Shown here: one piece after another, positions 53,041 through 61,909 of the stretch
Layout of the letters: each line of letters begins with the position of its first letter
Numbering within the stretch: the first letter of the stretch is position 1
From: Thermomicrobiales bacterium
Lineage (GTDB): Bacteria; Chloroflexota; Chloroflexia; Thermomicrobiales; UBA6265
Direction of reading: 5' to 3'
Length of the DNA: 64,000 nt
Assembly (NCBI GenBank): GCA_041390825.1
Contig: JAWKPF010000005.1
Location: forward strand, 62,001 to 126,000
Made by a program: the position numbers and the translations under genes
Notes under the pieces: generated by a model
What the model was told of the DNA's origin: nothing
Database searches by the model: none
The model's input: only the letters and a program-made list of their open reading frames with translations

Positions 53041-53979
53041 CCTTCCACCAAGCACGCCCAACGGGAAACTGCACGTCACGATCCAATTCGGCGCGTCGAC
53101 GATCTCACCGATCTTGAGGTCCGCGCAGGCCGAGCAGAGCACATAGGCTTCCTGGGGGCTGAGCTTCTCGGTGCGCACCAGGAAGCCCACCATGTACCGG
53201 ACGGCGTTGCGCGCGTTCTCCATCAGGTCGGGGCCGTGGGCTGTGGTTACCATCCATCCGTCGTTCTGCGACCCGGGCATCTTGCCGGGCAGCATGATGG
53301 CCGGTTCGGGCATCGGGTGGCCTTTGCGGAGATCGAACTTCGCGGTCACGGTTGCCTGGCACTCGATGCCAGTGCCGCAGATCTCCCCGTCGCCTTGCGC
53401 CGCATGCACATCGCCCAGGCTGAAGTTCGCTCCCGGCACGAAGACCGGAAAGAAAACCTTTGAACCAGGTTGCGCCTGCTTCAGGTCCATGTTCCCGCCG
53501 TTCGCGCGAGGCGGCAAGGTGATCAACGGTTCGTCGCTGATCGGCGCGACTGCCATCACGCCGCAGAACGGTTCGAACGGCACGCGAATCCGATCATCGA
53601 AAGCTGCGTGCTTGCCAGACGATAAGTCCCAGTGATGCAGGTACGGTTCCTGATACTCTGGGTCCATCTGGAGGAGCCCAAAGTTCGGCACCACGCCGCT
53701 CCAGCCCCACTGCTTCGGTTTGATGGAAAGGATCTCCACGATCAGCGTGTCACCCGGTTCGGCGCCCTCGATGGCGATCGGGCCGGAGATCTGATGGATG
53801 ACCGAGAAGTCGAGATTCGCCAATGCGCTGCTGGCCGACTCTGGACCGAGTTGATTGTTCAGCGCTTCCGGCGTTTCGAAAACGACGGTATCGCCGGGAG
53901 CTATGGTCAGGACTGGCGGGATAGCAGGATCGAAGCGATCGTGACGAAGATCCTCGGAAACGTGATGTGTGGTGCCCAA
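53035..53979 (-). CDS. acetamidase/formamidase family protein
   Basis: This 314-residue protein of the FmdA/AmdA family has DTVVFETPEALNNQLGPES, GPIAIEGAEPGDTLIVEIL, VPFEPFCGVMAVAP, PPRANGGNMDLK, LGDVHAAQGDGEICGTGIE and VCSACADLKIGEIVD-like C-terminal motifs. The conserved Glu and Asp form the metal or catalytic site; it releases ammonia from formamide or acetamide. The TTG at 53979, 8 bases after AGAGGAG, is preferred over a longer ATG start at 54024. Confidence 0.82.
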   Translation of the reverse strand: MGTTHHVSEDLRHDRFDPAIPPVLTIAPGDTVVFETPEALNNQLGPESASSALANLDFSVIHQISGPIAIEGAEPGDTLIVEILSIKPKQWGWSGVVPNFGLLQMDPEYQEPYLHHWDLSSGKHAAFDDRIRVPFEPFCGVMAVAPISDEPLITLPPRANGGNMDLKQAQPGSKVFFPVFVPGANFSLGDVHAAQGDGEICGTGIECQATVTAKFDLRKGHPMPEPAIMLPGKMPGSQNDGWMVTTAHGPDLMENARNAVRYMVGFLVRTEKLSPQEAYVLCSACADLKIGEIVDAPNWIVTCSFPLGVLGGRP

Positions 53980-54121
53980 TTCGGCGACTCCTCTCGAAAG
54001 ATTGGTAGCATTGAGCCAGAGCATAGCTGCTTGCACCGGCGCAAGCCCCTCATCAACCCGCCCGTTTCGATCCCGCAAAGGGTCTGGAATCGGCACGTTT
54101 GCGTGAAGCGAGAGCATCCGA

Positions 54122-55570
54122 TTGGCACGTGACCGACATGTGAAGATCGTTACCACCCTGGGTCCCGCCGTTGCCGGCCGCGACAAGTTGCGCGAACTCA
54201 TGCTTGCCGGGGCGGATATGGTGCGCGTCAATGCCGCGCATGGCTCACCTGATGAACGCGCCAAGCTCATCGAGGACGTGCGCGTGGTCAGCCAGGAACT
54301 TGGCACGCAAGTCCCGATTCTCTTCGACTTGCGCGGATTGAAGATCCGCACAGGTCCGCTGACCAACGACGAGAAGATCCCCATCGGGCGGGGCAGCGTG
54401 GTCGAGATCGTGCCGGAGCCCGTGCCGGCCACCGCCAAGCGCATTGGCATCGACTATCCCGAGTTGCTCAACGTCATCCAGCCGGGCAGCCGCCTGTTGA
54501 TCTCTGACGGTCTCATCGAGCTGCTGGTGGACCGGGTGGAGCGCGATCGGGCCATCTGCAAAGTAGGCCGTGGGGGCTTGCTGATGGGCCGTCAGGGCGT
54601 GACGTTGCCGGGCGCATTTATCGGCGGCGGCTCGCTGACGCCCGGCGACAGGGAAGACATTCAATTCGCGGTCAAGCAGGACGTGGACTTCCTTGGCCTG
54701 AGCTTTATCAACGACGCCAGCGATCTGGTCATGGCGCGCGGGGTGGCCGCCGCGCATGGCGCGAGCCCGCCAGGGTTGATCGCCAAGATCGAGCGCCCGG
54801 ACGCGCTGCAGAACGTGCGTGATATCGCCCAGCAAGCCGACGGCATCATGGTGGCGCGCGGCGACCTTGGAGTGCAGCTTCCGCCGGAGAAAGTGCCGCG
54901 GGCGCAGAAGGACATCATTTCCTGTTCGAACGCGCTCGGCGTGCCGGTCATCACCGCTACCCAGATGCTCGAGTCGATGATCACGCAACCAATGGCCACC
55001 CGCGCGGAGACGAATGACGTGGCGAATGCGGTGTGGGACGGGACCGATGCGGTGATGCTGTCCGCTGAATCGGCCGTGGGGCTCTTCCCGATCGAAGCGG
55101 TCGAAACCATGGCGCGCATCATCAAAGAAGCCGAGCACGGCGGACCGATTCGAACTGCTGCCTCGCTGGAACCGATTCCCACGCGGGGTGACACCGCGCT
55201 GGCGAACGCAGACGCGATTGCGCGCGCGGCGTTCGAGCTGGCCGAGAGCGCGCACATTCAGCGGATCGTTGTCTTCACCCTGACGGGGAATGCCGCGCGC
55301 CGTCTCGCCAAGTACCGCCCGTCCGCGCCGATGATTGCGGTGACCAGTGATGAGACCACCTCGCGGCGGCTCAACATCGTCTGGGGCATCACCTCGATCG
55401 TAGTGCCTCTGGAGCAAGATCCAGACCTCATGTTCCGCAAGACCGGGCGCCAGATCATCGATCTCGGACTGGCAGAGAAGGACGAGTACACGCTCATCGT
55501 CGGTTCGCTGCCGATGATGCGCGTCGCCGGCAAGACGAACCTGTTGCACATTCGCCGTTTGGGAAGCTAA
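54122..55570 (+). CDS. pyk: pyruvate kinase, probably K+-independent type
   Basis: This 482-residue pyruvate kinase makes ATP and pyruvate from PEP. It has HVKIVTTLGPAVAGRDKL, the catalytic LIAKIERPDALQN, IMVARGDLGVQLPPEKVP and VITATQMLESM. The usual LDTKGPEIRT is FDLRGLKIRT here (69-77) and NFSHG is NAAHG. Lys74 aligns with position 117 of the rabbit muscle enzyme, where Glu is linked to K+ dependence and Lys to independence. Leu70 and Ala39 also replace K+ ligands. The start is TTG 54122, or GTG 54140. Confidence 0.92.
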   Translation: MARDRHVKIVTTLGPAVAGRDKLRELMLAGADMVRVNAAHGSPDERAKLIEDVRVVSQELGTQVPILFDLRGLKIRTGPLTNDEKIPIGRGSVVEIVPEPVPATAKRIGIDYPELLNVIQPGSRLLISDGLIELLVDRVERDRAICKVGRGGLLMGRQGVTLPGAFIGGGSLTPGDREDIQFAVKQDVDFLGLSFINDASDLVMARGVAAAHGASPPGLIAKIERPDALQNVRDIAQQADGIMVARGDLGVQLPPEKVPRAQKDIISCSNALGVPVITATQMLESMITQPMATRAETNDVANAVWDGTDAVMLSAESAVGLFPIEAVETMARIIKEAEHGGPIRTAASLEPIPTRGDTALANADAIARAAFELAESAHIQRIVVFTLTGNAARRLAKYRPSAPMIAVTSDETTSRRLNIVWGITSIVVPLEQDPDLMFRKTGRQIIDLGLAEKDEYTLIVGSLPMMRVAGKTNLLHIRRLGS

Positions 55571-55621
55571 TCGCGCAGCAGAGGAGCGCATCGAGCGACT
55601 CGATGAAGCGGGTCGCGCAGG

Positions 55622-56842
55622 CTAGCTTCGTGGAAGCGACACCACGACCATAGGAGCGCCTGCGTTTCCTCGCGAGATCAGGAAGCTGCCCCCCTGGATC
55701 TCGATGAGCCTGCCGGCGACCGCCAGACTGAGCGCCGATTCGCGACGCCGGTGGGCCGACTCCCACCGCACCCGGCTGGCGACGTCGGTTGCGTTTTCCC
55801 CGGGAAGTTCCAGCGCGGCAACCTGCACGAACTGGCCAGATTCGCGCATCTCGACAGCAAGCTGTGAACCGTCCGGTGTCTCGGCAAGCGCGTAGCTGAC
55901 AAATGCTTCCAGTGCGCGCAAGGTCTGGTCGGGATCGGCGAGCACCCGAGGCGCGGAGAAATCGACATGCGGTCCGAGAATGACCTTGCGCGTGGCCGCC
56001 CCGGGTTGCAGCCGATCGCAAACGGCGATCACCAGTTGCGCCAACGACACCGGTTGCATTCGCAGGGTCACCTGACCGCTCTCGAGCTGCGCGATCTCCT
56101 CGACCTCGTCGATCCTCCGTTGCAAGCTGGCAGTTTCGCGGTCGATAGCGTCCAGATGCCTGCGGGTTGCTACGGGCTCTCCGTTCGAACCAGACGCCAT
56201 CGATTGGGTGATGGCGCGAATGGCGTCGATAGGAACCTGCGCATCGGCGGCAATCGCGAGGAGCAGGCTTTCGCGGGCGCGGTCCTGGTTCGATTGCCGG
56301 ATCGAGGATGATTGCGCGCGTGACGCGAGCAGATTGATCGCCGTGGCGATCTGAGCGAGCTCGGTGTTCCCTGTTTCAGGGAGCCGTGCTTCGTAGAGGC
56401 CTCCGGCGATGCCGCTTGCGCGCGCAGCCATGGCGCGCACCGGGCGTGTGTCCATCCAGGCGGCGACGAACGCAAACGAGATCGCGATGACAGCAGCAAA
56501 GGCAATGATCAACCAGAGCAAGCGCCGGTCGGTCGTCGAGTCGGTGCCCTGCCAGATCGGAACGATTGCCGCGATGGCGAACACGAATACCGCCAGGACG
56601 CCCGAAATCGACAATCGCGCGAGATAGCTGCCATCTTCGGCCCGGTCGACCACCCAGAGCAAGAAGACCCCCGGGAGGAGCGCCAATGCCGCTCCAGCCG
56701 CCAGCCAGCCGGCGATTTCCGCGAGCGACTGCCCGCCGAACCCGAGCCAGACGCCCGCGGCTGTCACGGTTGCCGCAAGCGCGACAACGGACGCAATGGC
56801 CAGGAGGGCGACCGCGCGGCCGGTGTCCGGCAATGTTTTCAT
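55622..56842 (-). CDS. histidine-kinase-like membrane protein lacking catalytic residues
   Basis: This 406-residue protein has four membrane helices (about 11-33, 45-65, 78-98, 108-128), a HAMP-like segment (130-183) and a HisKA-like helix pair. The phospho-His box HELRTP is replaced by ADAQVP (Ala199 at the His position). The ATPase part has LRALEAFVSYALAETP in place of the Asn box, while the later GRLIEIQGGSFLISRG survives. It is therefore probably a pseudokinase or sensor. No response regulator is next to it; a 125-residue unknown gene lies 7 bases upstream. Confidence 0.7.
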   Translation of the reverse strand: MKTLPDTGRAVALLAIASVVALAATVTAAGVWLGFGGQSLAEIAGWLAAGAALALLPGVFLLWVVDRAEDGSYLARLSISGVLAVFVFAIAAIVPIWQGTDSTTDRRLLWLIIAFAAVIAISFAFVAAWMDTRPVRAMAARASGIAGGLYEARLPETGNTELAQIATAINLLASRAQSSSIRQSNQDRARESLLLAIAADAQVPIDAIRAITQSMASGSNGEPVATRRHLDAIDRETASLQRRIDEVEEIAQLESGQVTLRMQPVSLAQLVIAVCDRLQPGAATRKVILGPHVDFSAPRVLADPDQTLRALEAFVSYALAETPDGSQLAVEMRESGQFVQVAALELPGENATDVASRVRWESAHRRRESALSLAVAGRLIEIQGGSFLISRGNAGAPMVVVSLPRS

Positions 56843-56849
56843 GAATGGT

Positions 56850-57227
56850 TCACCACGGCTCATCGCCAGGGACCTGCTTGCCGCCGAAATGGCCGTGCTC
56901 CGCGTGGTCTGCTTCGGCGAGAAGGGCGAGCTGGTCGAAGAAGGTGTCGAACTCGGTTTCGGGCTGAAAGAAGCGGAAGCGGCCGATTTCGTAGAGCGCC
57001 TGCTGTCCAGGCGTAAACGAAGCGCCCACGGAAGCGACCCGGGAGAGCGTCGCCAGGCGAGGGTCATCCTCCGGGAGGGTGACAACCCAATCGGCCAAAG
57101 CGTCCAGCCCGGCCGCGCTGGTCAGATTGCGTGGATCGCGCAGGTCATCCTGATAGCGCGAGCGACGCCAATCCGCCACCGAACGGAAGTGCTCCGCGAT
57201 CGATGGGCGCAGGTCGAATTCGGTCAT
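56850..57227 (-). CDS. hypothetical protein, 125 residues
   Basis: The product reads MTEFDLRPSIAEHFRSVADW, has a middle stretch LADWVVTLPEDDPRLATLSR, and ends EADHAEHGHFGGKQVPGDEP. It is soluble, acidic and helical, with no recognised domain. ATG 57227 follows GAGG. It is co-transcribed with the kinase-like gene 7 bases away and may be its partner (inference). Confidence 0.6.
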   Translation of the reverse strand: MTEFDLRPSIAEHFRSVADWRRSRYQDDLRDPRNLTSAAGLDALADWVVTLPEDDPRLATLSRVASVGASFTPGQQALYEIGRFRFFQPETEFDTFFDQLALLAEADHAEHGHFGGKQVPGDEPW

Positions 57228-57303
57228 GCCGGGTTCCTCATGCGGACATTGTAGAAGACGACACCCATCAGAACGGATGTTTTGACGATTTGTCACAAAA
57301 CGC

Positions 57304-57332
57304 TTGCATTAGATCAGGTGTTCTGATACAGT
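57304..57332 (+). promoter_or_regulatory. promoter overlapping a TGTACGTACA operator
   Basis: TTGCAT (57304-57309) is 17 bases from TACAGT (57327-57332). The palindrome begins at the last base of the -10 box and covers the expected start, as a repressor site would. Confidence 0.5.
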
Positions 57333-57345
57333 GTGTACGTACACA
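57332..57345. promoter_or_regulatory. 14-bp palindrome, candidate operator
   Basis: TGTGTACGTACACA is a perfect palindrome with the same TGTACGTACA core as sites at 10278-10295 and 37284-37295. It lies between divergent genes at 57227 (minus) and 57470 (plus). Confidence 0.6.
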
Positions 57346-57469
57346 TTTCTGCTGACAGCGAAATGGCGCGCCAATCGAAGAAATGCTGACACCCGTCCCG
57401 CGTGCTGTCCGTAGTGCCGGTGAGACACGATCCGCCGGTCGAGCCGGAATGATTTGAAGGAGTACATGA

Positions 57470-57817
57470 ATGGGACATCCTGCCCTCACCGCCGACGTTC
57501 GCGAAGCCGACGATGCCGTCCAGCCGCGCAGGCTGCGCACACTCGGCAAACTGATCCCCTGGCCGCTCGATCTCGTGCCGCGAACGGTTGAAAGCGGTGG
57601 AACGGGAATTCTGGCGAGCGCGGAGATTCGCACCAAACGATTCATCAATCATCGCCGGGTCGAGGAAGACCGCTACAGCGCCGAAGTGATGGCGGCCGAC
57701 TCTTCCTTGCACAGCGTCATGCAGGCGCTGACCCACGCGTTCGCTGAGATGGAGGAGTTCATCGCCCAGCGCCCGGATGGCGAGGCCGTCGTCATGGAAA
57801 TTCGACTGCGGGCCTGA
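57470..57817 (+). CDS. hypothetical protein, 115 residues
   Basis: The ATG at 57470 has AAGGAG 7 bases upstream. The product is soluble, with RLRTLGKLIPWPLDLVPRTV, then EDRYSAEVMAADSSLHSVMQ and ALTHAFAEMEEFIAQRPDGE. No family is recognised. It is a single-gene unit: a promoter and palindrome upstream and a clear terminator downstream, so it is probably regulated on its own. The 125-base leader between the start of transcription and the ATG is long for such a gene. Confidence 0.6.
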   Translation: MGHPALTADVREADDAVQPRRLRTLGKLIPWPLDLVPRTVESGGTGILASAEIRTKRFINHRRVEEDRYSAEVMAADSSLHSVMQALTHAFAEMEEFIAQRPDGEAVVMEIRLRA

Positions 57818-57839
57818 ACCGCGTGAAGATCGTTTCCAG

Positions 57840-57872
57840 GCCCCGCTTTCACTGACGAGAGCGGGGCTTTTT
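57840..57872 (+). terminator. intrinsic terminator
   Basis: GCCCCGCT pairs with AGCGGGGC around a 12-base loop, followed by TTTTT. It ends the 115-residue gene and reaches the stop codon of the convergent flavoenzyme gene. Confidence 0.85.
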
Positions 57873-59002
57873 CATGCCTGGAAGCGGTCGAGCTCGAAGA
57901 GCGAGATGTCGTGGCGTGTCGAACCGTCGATCGCCAGATCGGCAAGGATCTCGCCGATGACCGAACAGAACTTGTACCCGTGCCCGGAGCATGGGGAGGC
58001 CACGATGACGCGCTCGTCGTCCGGCAATGTGTCGATGATGAAATGCTCGTCCGGGGAATTGGTGAAGATACAGGTGCGCAACGCCAGCGCCGGACCGTTT
58101 GCCATCGGGGTGTAGCGGCTGACGAACGCCCGCAGGATGTCTTCGTCCGCCTGGTCAGGTTCGCGCAATCCCTCGGCCGGGTCGATCGTTTCGTCCAGGT
58201 GGTGATAGCGCCCGATCTTGAATCCTGGGAATCCGTAGACCGGAAAGCCGTAGTAGCGTCCTTCGGGCACGGTCAGGTTGAAGACCGGGAATGTTTCGGG
58301 GGTAAAGAGCACCGGTTCGATCGGTTGCAGCCAGGCCAGCACCTGTCGTTCTGGCTGCAGCAGGGGAGCCAGTTCGTCCAGCAGCGCGCCCATCCATGCC
58401 CCGGTGGTGAAGATGAGTTTTTCGGTGCGGTATTCGCCGCGGGTCGTGCGCACCGAGATGCCGTTGTCGCTCGCTATCCAGTCGAGCACTTCTTCGCGGC
58501 CATGAATCTCGGCGCCCAGCTTCATCGCTTCCGCGGTGTGCTGCACGATGGTTCGCTCCGAGAGGACGAAGCCGCCTTCTTCCTGGTAGAGCGCCAAGTA
58601 TTCTTCCGGCAGGCGGTAGCCGGGAAAGCGCCGGGTCAGCTCGGCACTCGTCAGAACCTCATGCGGCAGGTCATGCACCTTGCACGATTCGAGCGCGCCG
58701 GTGAAGACGATCCCATCCGGCTCACTGGCGTCGATGGAACCGGTAATGTGCAGGAGATGCTCGCCGCAGGCCGCCTCCAGTTCCCGCCAGAGCTCATACG
58801 CGCGTTTCAGCAGCGGAACGTAGCGTGTGTCTTCATAGTAGGCGAGGCGAATGATGCGGTTGACTCCATGCGACGAACCGCTGGAATGGGGGATATCGAA
58901 CTGCTCGAGTCCGAGCACCTTCTTGCCGCGACGGGCCAACTGCCAGCACGTGGCCGACCCCATGCCGCCTACCCCGACGACGATTGCATCATATGCATCC
59001 AT
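57872..59002 (-). CDS. monomeric sarcosine oxidase/N-methyltryptophan oxidase-like flavoenzyme
   Basis: The 376-residue enzyme begins YDAIVVGVGGMGSATCWQLA (FAD Rossmann GxGxxG) and QFDIPHSSGSSHGVNRIIR, typical of MSOX and SolA. It ends with RTCIFTNSPDEHFIIDT, whose Cys fits the site of covalent FAD attachment, and SPCSGHGYKFCSVIGEIL. It oxidises N-methyl amino acids, giving formaldehyde and peroxide. The ATG shares one base with the stop of the upstream permease gene (TGATG). It links with metH in one-carbon metabolism only by theme. Confidence 0.87.
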   Translation of the reverse strand: MDAYDAIVVGVGGMGSATCWQLARRGKKVLGLEQFDIPHSSGSSHGVNRIIRLAYYEDTRYVPLLKRAYELWRELEAACGEHLLHITGSIDASEPDGIVFTGALESCKVHDLPHEVLTSAELTRRFPGYRLPEEYLALYQEEGGFVLSERTIVQHTAEAMKLGAEIHGREEVLDWIASDNGISVRTTRGEYRTEKLIFTTGAWMGALLDELAPLLQPERQVLAWLQPIEPVLFTPETFPVFNLTVPEGRYYGFPVYGFPGFKIGRYHHLDETIDPAEGLREPDQADEDILRAFVSRYTPMANGPALALRTCIFTNSPDEHFIIDTLPDDERVIVASPCSGHGYKFCSVIGEILADLAIDGSTRHDISLFELDRFQA

Positions 59003-60273
59003 CACGCCCCTGGCTCCTTCGGTTCCTCGTCTACCGACTCGGGCTGGTCGTATTTCTCGATCAACTCGTGCAGCGCCGCTTCGTCATCGTATCGGTCATC
59101 GTCCACCCAGGTCTCGGTCAGGCGCGGACCGCTCGGGCCGGCCACGACCTCGATGTCGTCCGCCCAGACGCGGATGACGGCTGAAATCATGGCTGCCACT
59201 GACGGACCGAGCAGCACACCTGGTATGCCCAGGAGCTTGCTCCCGATGAGCACTGAAATCAGGCTGGTGAATGGCGAGATGTTCAGCGTGCGGCCGAAGA
59301 CCCGTGGCGAGGTGACGTAGTTCTCGAACTGCTGGTAGATCAGGCACGCCACGATGACGATCATGGCCGAAGTTGTGCTCACCGTTAGCGCCAGGATCGC
59401 GAAGATTACGGTCGCCATCGTCGCGCCAACGATGGGAATGGCATCCAGCACAAAGGCGATCACCGCGGCCACGAGCGGTGACGGAAGATCGAGCGCGGTA
59501 AACACGATGAACGTGAAGATCGCGAAGAGACTCGAGTTGATTCCCTGACCGATCACATAGCCGCTGACCACCCGGGTCACTTCCGGGACCATGCGACGGA
59601 CCTTTTGTTCCTGGCCCTCGGGCAGCATCCGTCCCAGCGAACGGAGCACCTGATCGCCACCGGTAAGGGTGAACGCCGCGACCGCGAAGGCGGTCACGAT
59701 GCCTGCCAGCACGCTGAAGACGGTTTGGCCGCCGGAAATGGCTTGCTCCACATCGATATCCACGTCGGTCACGTCCGCGCCGGTGGTTTGCTTATCGACG
59801 TACGCAATGATGCGGTTATAGAGTTCCGGCTCGCGCGGCTTGAGCCAGGCGAATGCGTCACGGGCGTGTTGCGGCATGTTGTTCCAGAAATCCGCCGCCT
59901 GCTGTATCAGCGACGGCGCAACGGCCGCGATGACGAGCGTGAGAACGAGGAGCACGCCCAGCAGCACGAAGATGACGGCGATGCCTCGCCGCACTCCCCT
60001 CCGCTCCATGCGTTGCACGAGCGGAAACAGCGCCGCGGCCAGCAGGAACCCAAGGAAGATCTGGAAGAGCACTTCGCTCAGCCGGGTGACCAGCAGCAGG
60101 AACCCGATGGTGGCGAGGATGCGGATGATGGTCCGCCATGGGATGTCGATCTCGATGCGCTGCGGGGGATCGTGGTCCCCGTGCCCGCGCGAGGTCGGAT
60201 CGAGACCGGCAGAGCGGCTTTCGGTTCGGAGGCGCTTTGGATTCTTGATGACAGTGCTCGGCATAGTGCTCAA
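59002..60273 (-). CDS. AI-2E-family (PerM/TqsA-like) transporter
   Basis: This 423-residue membrane protein has helices such as IRILATIGFLLLVTRLSEVL, GIAVIFVLLGVLLVLTLVIA, SSLFAIFTFIVFTALDLPSP and VAAVIAFVLDAIPIVGATMA. The last contains the family DxIPxxG motif, and the C-terminus has PFTSLISVLIGSKLLGIPGV. Members export AI-2 or act as Na+/H+ antiporters. The C-terminus has an extra acidic tail. It is coupled to the flavoenzyme gene by a one-base overlap. Confidence 0.85.
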   Translation of the reverse strand: MSTMPSTVIKNPKRLRTESRSAGLDPTSRGHGDHDPPQRIEIDIPWRTIIRILATIGFLLLVTRLSEVLFQIFLGFLLAAALFPLVQRMERRGVRRGIAVIFVLLGVLLVLTLVIAAVAPSLIQQAADFWNNMPQHARDAFAWLKPREPELYNRIIAYVDKQTTGADVTDVDIDVEQAISGGQTVFSVLAGIVTAFAVAAFTLTGGDQVLRSLGRMLPEGQEQKVRRMVPEVTRVVSGYVIGQGINSSLFAIFTFIVFTALDLPSPLVAAVIAFVLDAIPIVGATMATVIFAILALTVSTTSAMIVIVACLIYQQFENYVTSPRVFGRTLNISPFTSLISVLIGSKLLGIPGVLLGPSVAAMISAVIRVWADDIEVVAGPSGPRLTETWVDDDRYDDEAALHELIEKYDQPESVDEEPKEPGA

Positions 60274-60400
60274 TCGGTCACACGACCGTCACAATCGTGA
60301 GAGTATGCACGATCCGCGCCAGCGCTTTGGCGCAATTGCGACAATGGTTGCGCGAGTAGAGTTTGACGAAGAATCTTTCAGTTCGATCGAAGGAGCTTGA

Positions 60401-61909
60401 ATGTCACGAGAGGCCTTTGCAGCGCTCGAAGCCGAAGTGCAAACGATTCACGACCTGGAAATGGCACGCGAGCTGTTGTCCTGGGACCAGCAATGCATCA
60501 TGCCGGTGGCTGCCAACGACCAGCGCGCCAATCAGGTCGAAACACTCTCCGTCCTGATTCATGATCGTTTGACCAGCGACTCGATCGGCCAGCTGCTCGA
60601 CGAGAGCGCTGATGTGGGCGCGGCGGCAGGCGCGGAGTCGTACGAGGCAGGGCTGCTACGTCTTGTGCGCCGCATCTACGACCTGAGCCGACGCATTCCC
60701 AGTGAGCTCGAAGGCCGCATCGCTCAGGCGGAGGCAGAGGGGTTCGCTACCTGGCGAGATGCCCGCGCCGCGAACGATTTCGCGGCGTTCTTGCCGGTAC
60801 TGGAGAAACAAATCGCGCTGCGCAAGGAATATATCGCCTGTTTCGATCCAACCGAGTCGCCTTACGACGTGCTGCTCGATCGATTCGAGGAAGGCGCGAC
60901 CGTGGCGCAGATCGACCCGATCTTCGATCGGCTCAAGCCTCGCCTGATCGAACTGACCAGAGCGGTTGCTGCAAACCAGGACAAGGTCGACGACGGGCTG
61001 CTCTTTGGGTCGTTTCCAAAGGCGGCTCAGGTGCAGTTGTCCGAGGACATTGCGGCGGTACTTGGCGCGACGGAGGCAAGCTGGCGTGTGGTCGAGACCG
61101 TTCATCCGTTCCAACAGAGTTTTGGCACGAAAGACATTCGGCTCGCCACTCGCTACGACGAGGACTTCTTCTCCACCGCGTTTTATGGAACGATTCACGA
61201 GTTCGGTCATGGGCTCTACGAAGCGCAAATCGATCCCTCGCTCGATCGCACGCCGTTGGCGACCGGCGTTTCGATGACCGTGCACGAGTCGCAGAGCCGG
61301 TTGCTCGAAAATCTGGTCGGCCGCGGTCGTCCGTTTGTCAACTATGCCTGGCCCCTGATCCGCGCGGCCTTCCCGGACGCCCTCGATGCCTATTCAGCCG
61401 AAGAGTTCTATCGGGCTGTCAACAAGATGCAGCCATCATTCATTCGGGTGGAAGCGGACGAGCTCACGTACGGTCTGCATATCATCCTGCGATATGAGCT
61501 CGAGCGAGATCTCTTCGAAGGACGCCTGGAGGCCAAGGACCTGCCCGAAGTCTGGAACGCTCGCATGAAGGAGTACCTCGGCGTCGAGGTTCCCGACGAT
61601 GCCCATGGCGTGTTGCAGGATGTGCACTGGTCAGAGGGGCTGTTCGGCTACTTCCCGGATTACTTGCTCGGCACGGTTCTCTCGGTTCAGATTTGGGAGA
61701 AGATGATGGTGGACATTCCCGACCTGACCGAGCAGATCGAGCAAGGCGACTTTGCCGCGCTGCGTGAGTGGCTTCGCACCCACGTCCACTGGAGCGGCAG
61801 CAAGTTTCCGCCCAGGGAAACGATCGAACGGGCGGTTGGTGGCCCACTCGATCCAGAACCCTATCTGCGCTACCTCGAGCGCAAGATCGCGGATTTGTAC
61901 GGTATCTGA
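60401..61909 (+). CDS. M32-family metallocarboxypeptidase
   Basis: This 502-residue thermostable-carboxypeptidase-1-like enzyme has HEFGH (266-270) for zinc, with the downstream Glu ligand in SMTVHESQSRLLENLVGR. N-terminal helices FAALEAEVQTIHDLEMAREL and LLSWDQQCIMP are typical of M32. It removes C-terminal residues from peptides. AAGGAG lies 5 bases before the ATG. Its TGA is directly followed by a heptad-repeat array. Confidence 0.92.
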   Translation: MSREAFAALEAEVQTIHDLEMARELLSWDQQCIMPVAANDQRANQVETLSVLIHDRLTSDSIGQLLDESADVGAAAGAESYEAGLLRLVRRIYDLSRRIPSELEGRIAQAEAEGFATWRDARAANDFAAFLPVLEKQIALRKEYIACFDPTESPYDVLLDRFEEGATVAQIDPIFDRLKPRLIELTRAVAANQDKVDDGLLFGSFPKAAQVQLSEDIAAVLGATEASWRVVETVHPFQQSFGTKDIRLATRYDEDFFSTAFYGTIHEFGHGLYEAQIDPSLDRTPLATGVSMTVHESQSRLLENLVGRGRPFVNYAWPLIRAAFPDALDAYSAEEFYRAVNKMQPSFIRVEADELTYGLHIILRYELERDLFEGRLEAKDLPEVWNARMKEYLGVEVPDDAHGVLQDVHWSEGLFGYFPDYLLGTVLSVQIWEKMMVDIPDLTEQIEQGDFAALREWLRTHVHWSGSKFPPRETIERAVGGPLDPEPYLRYLERKIADLYGI

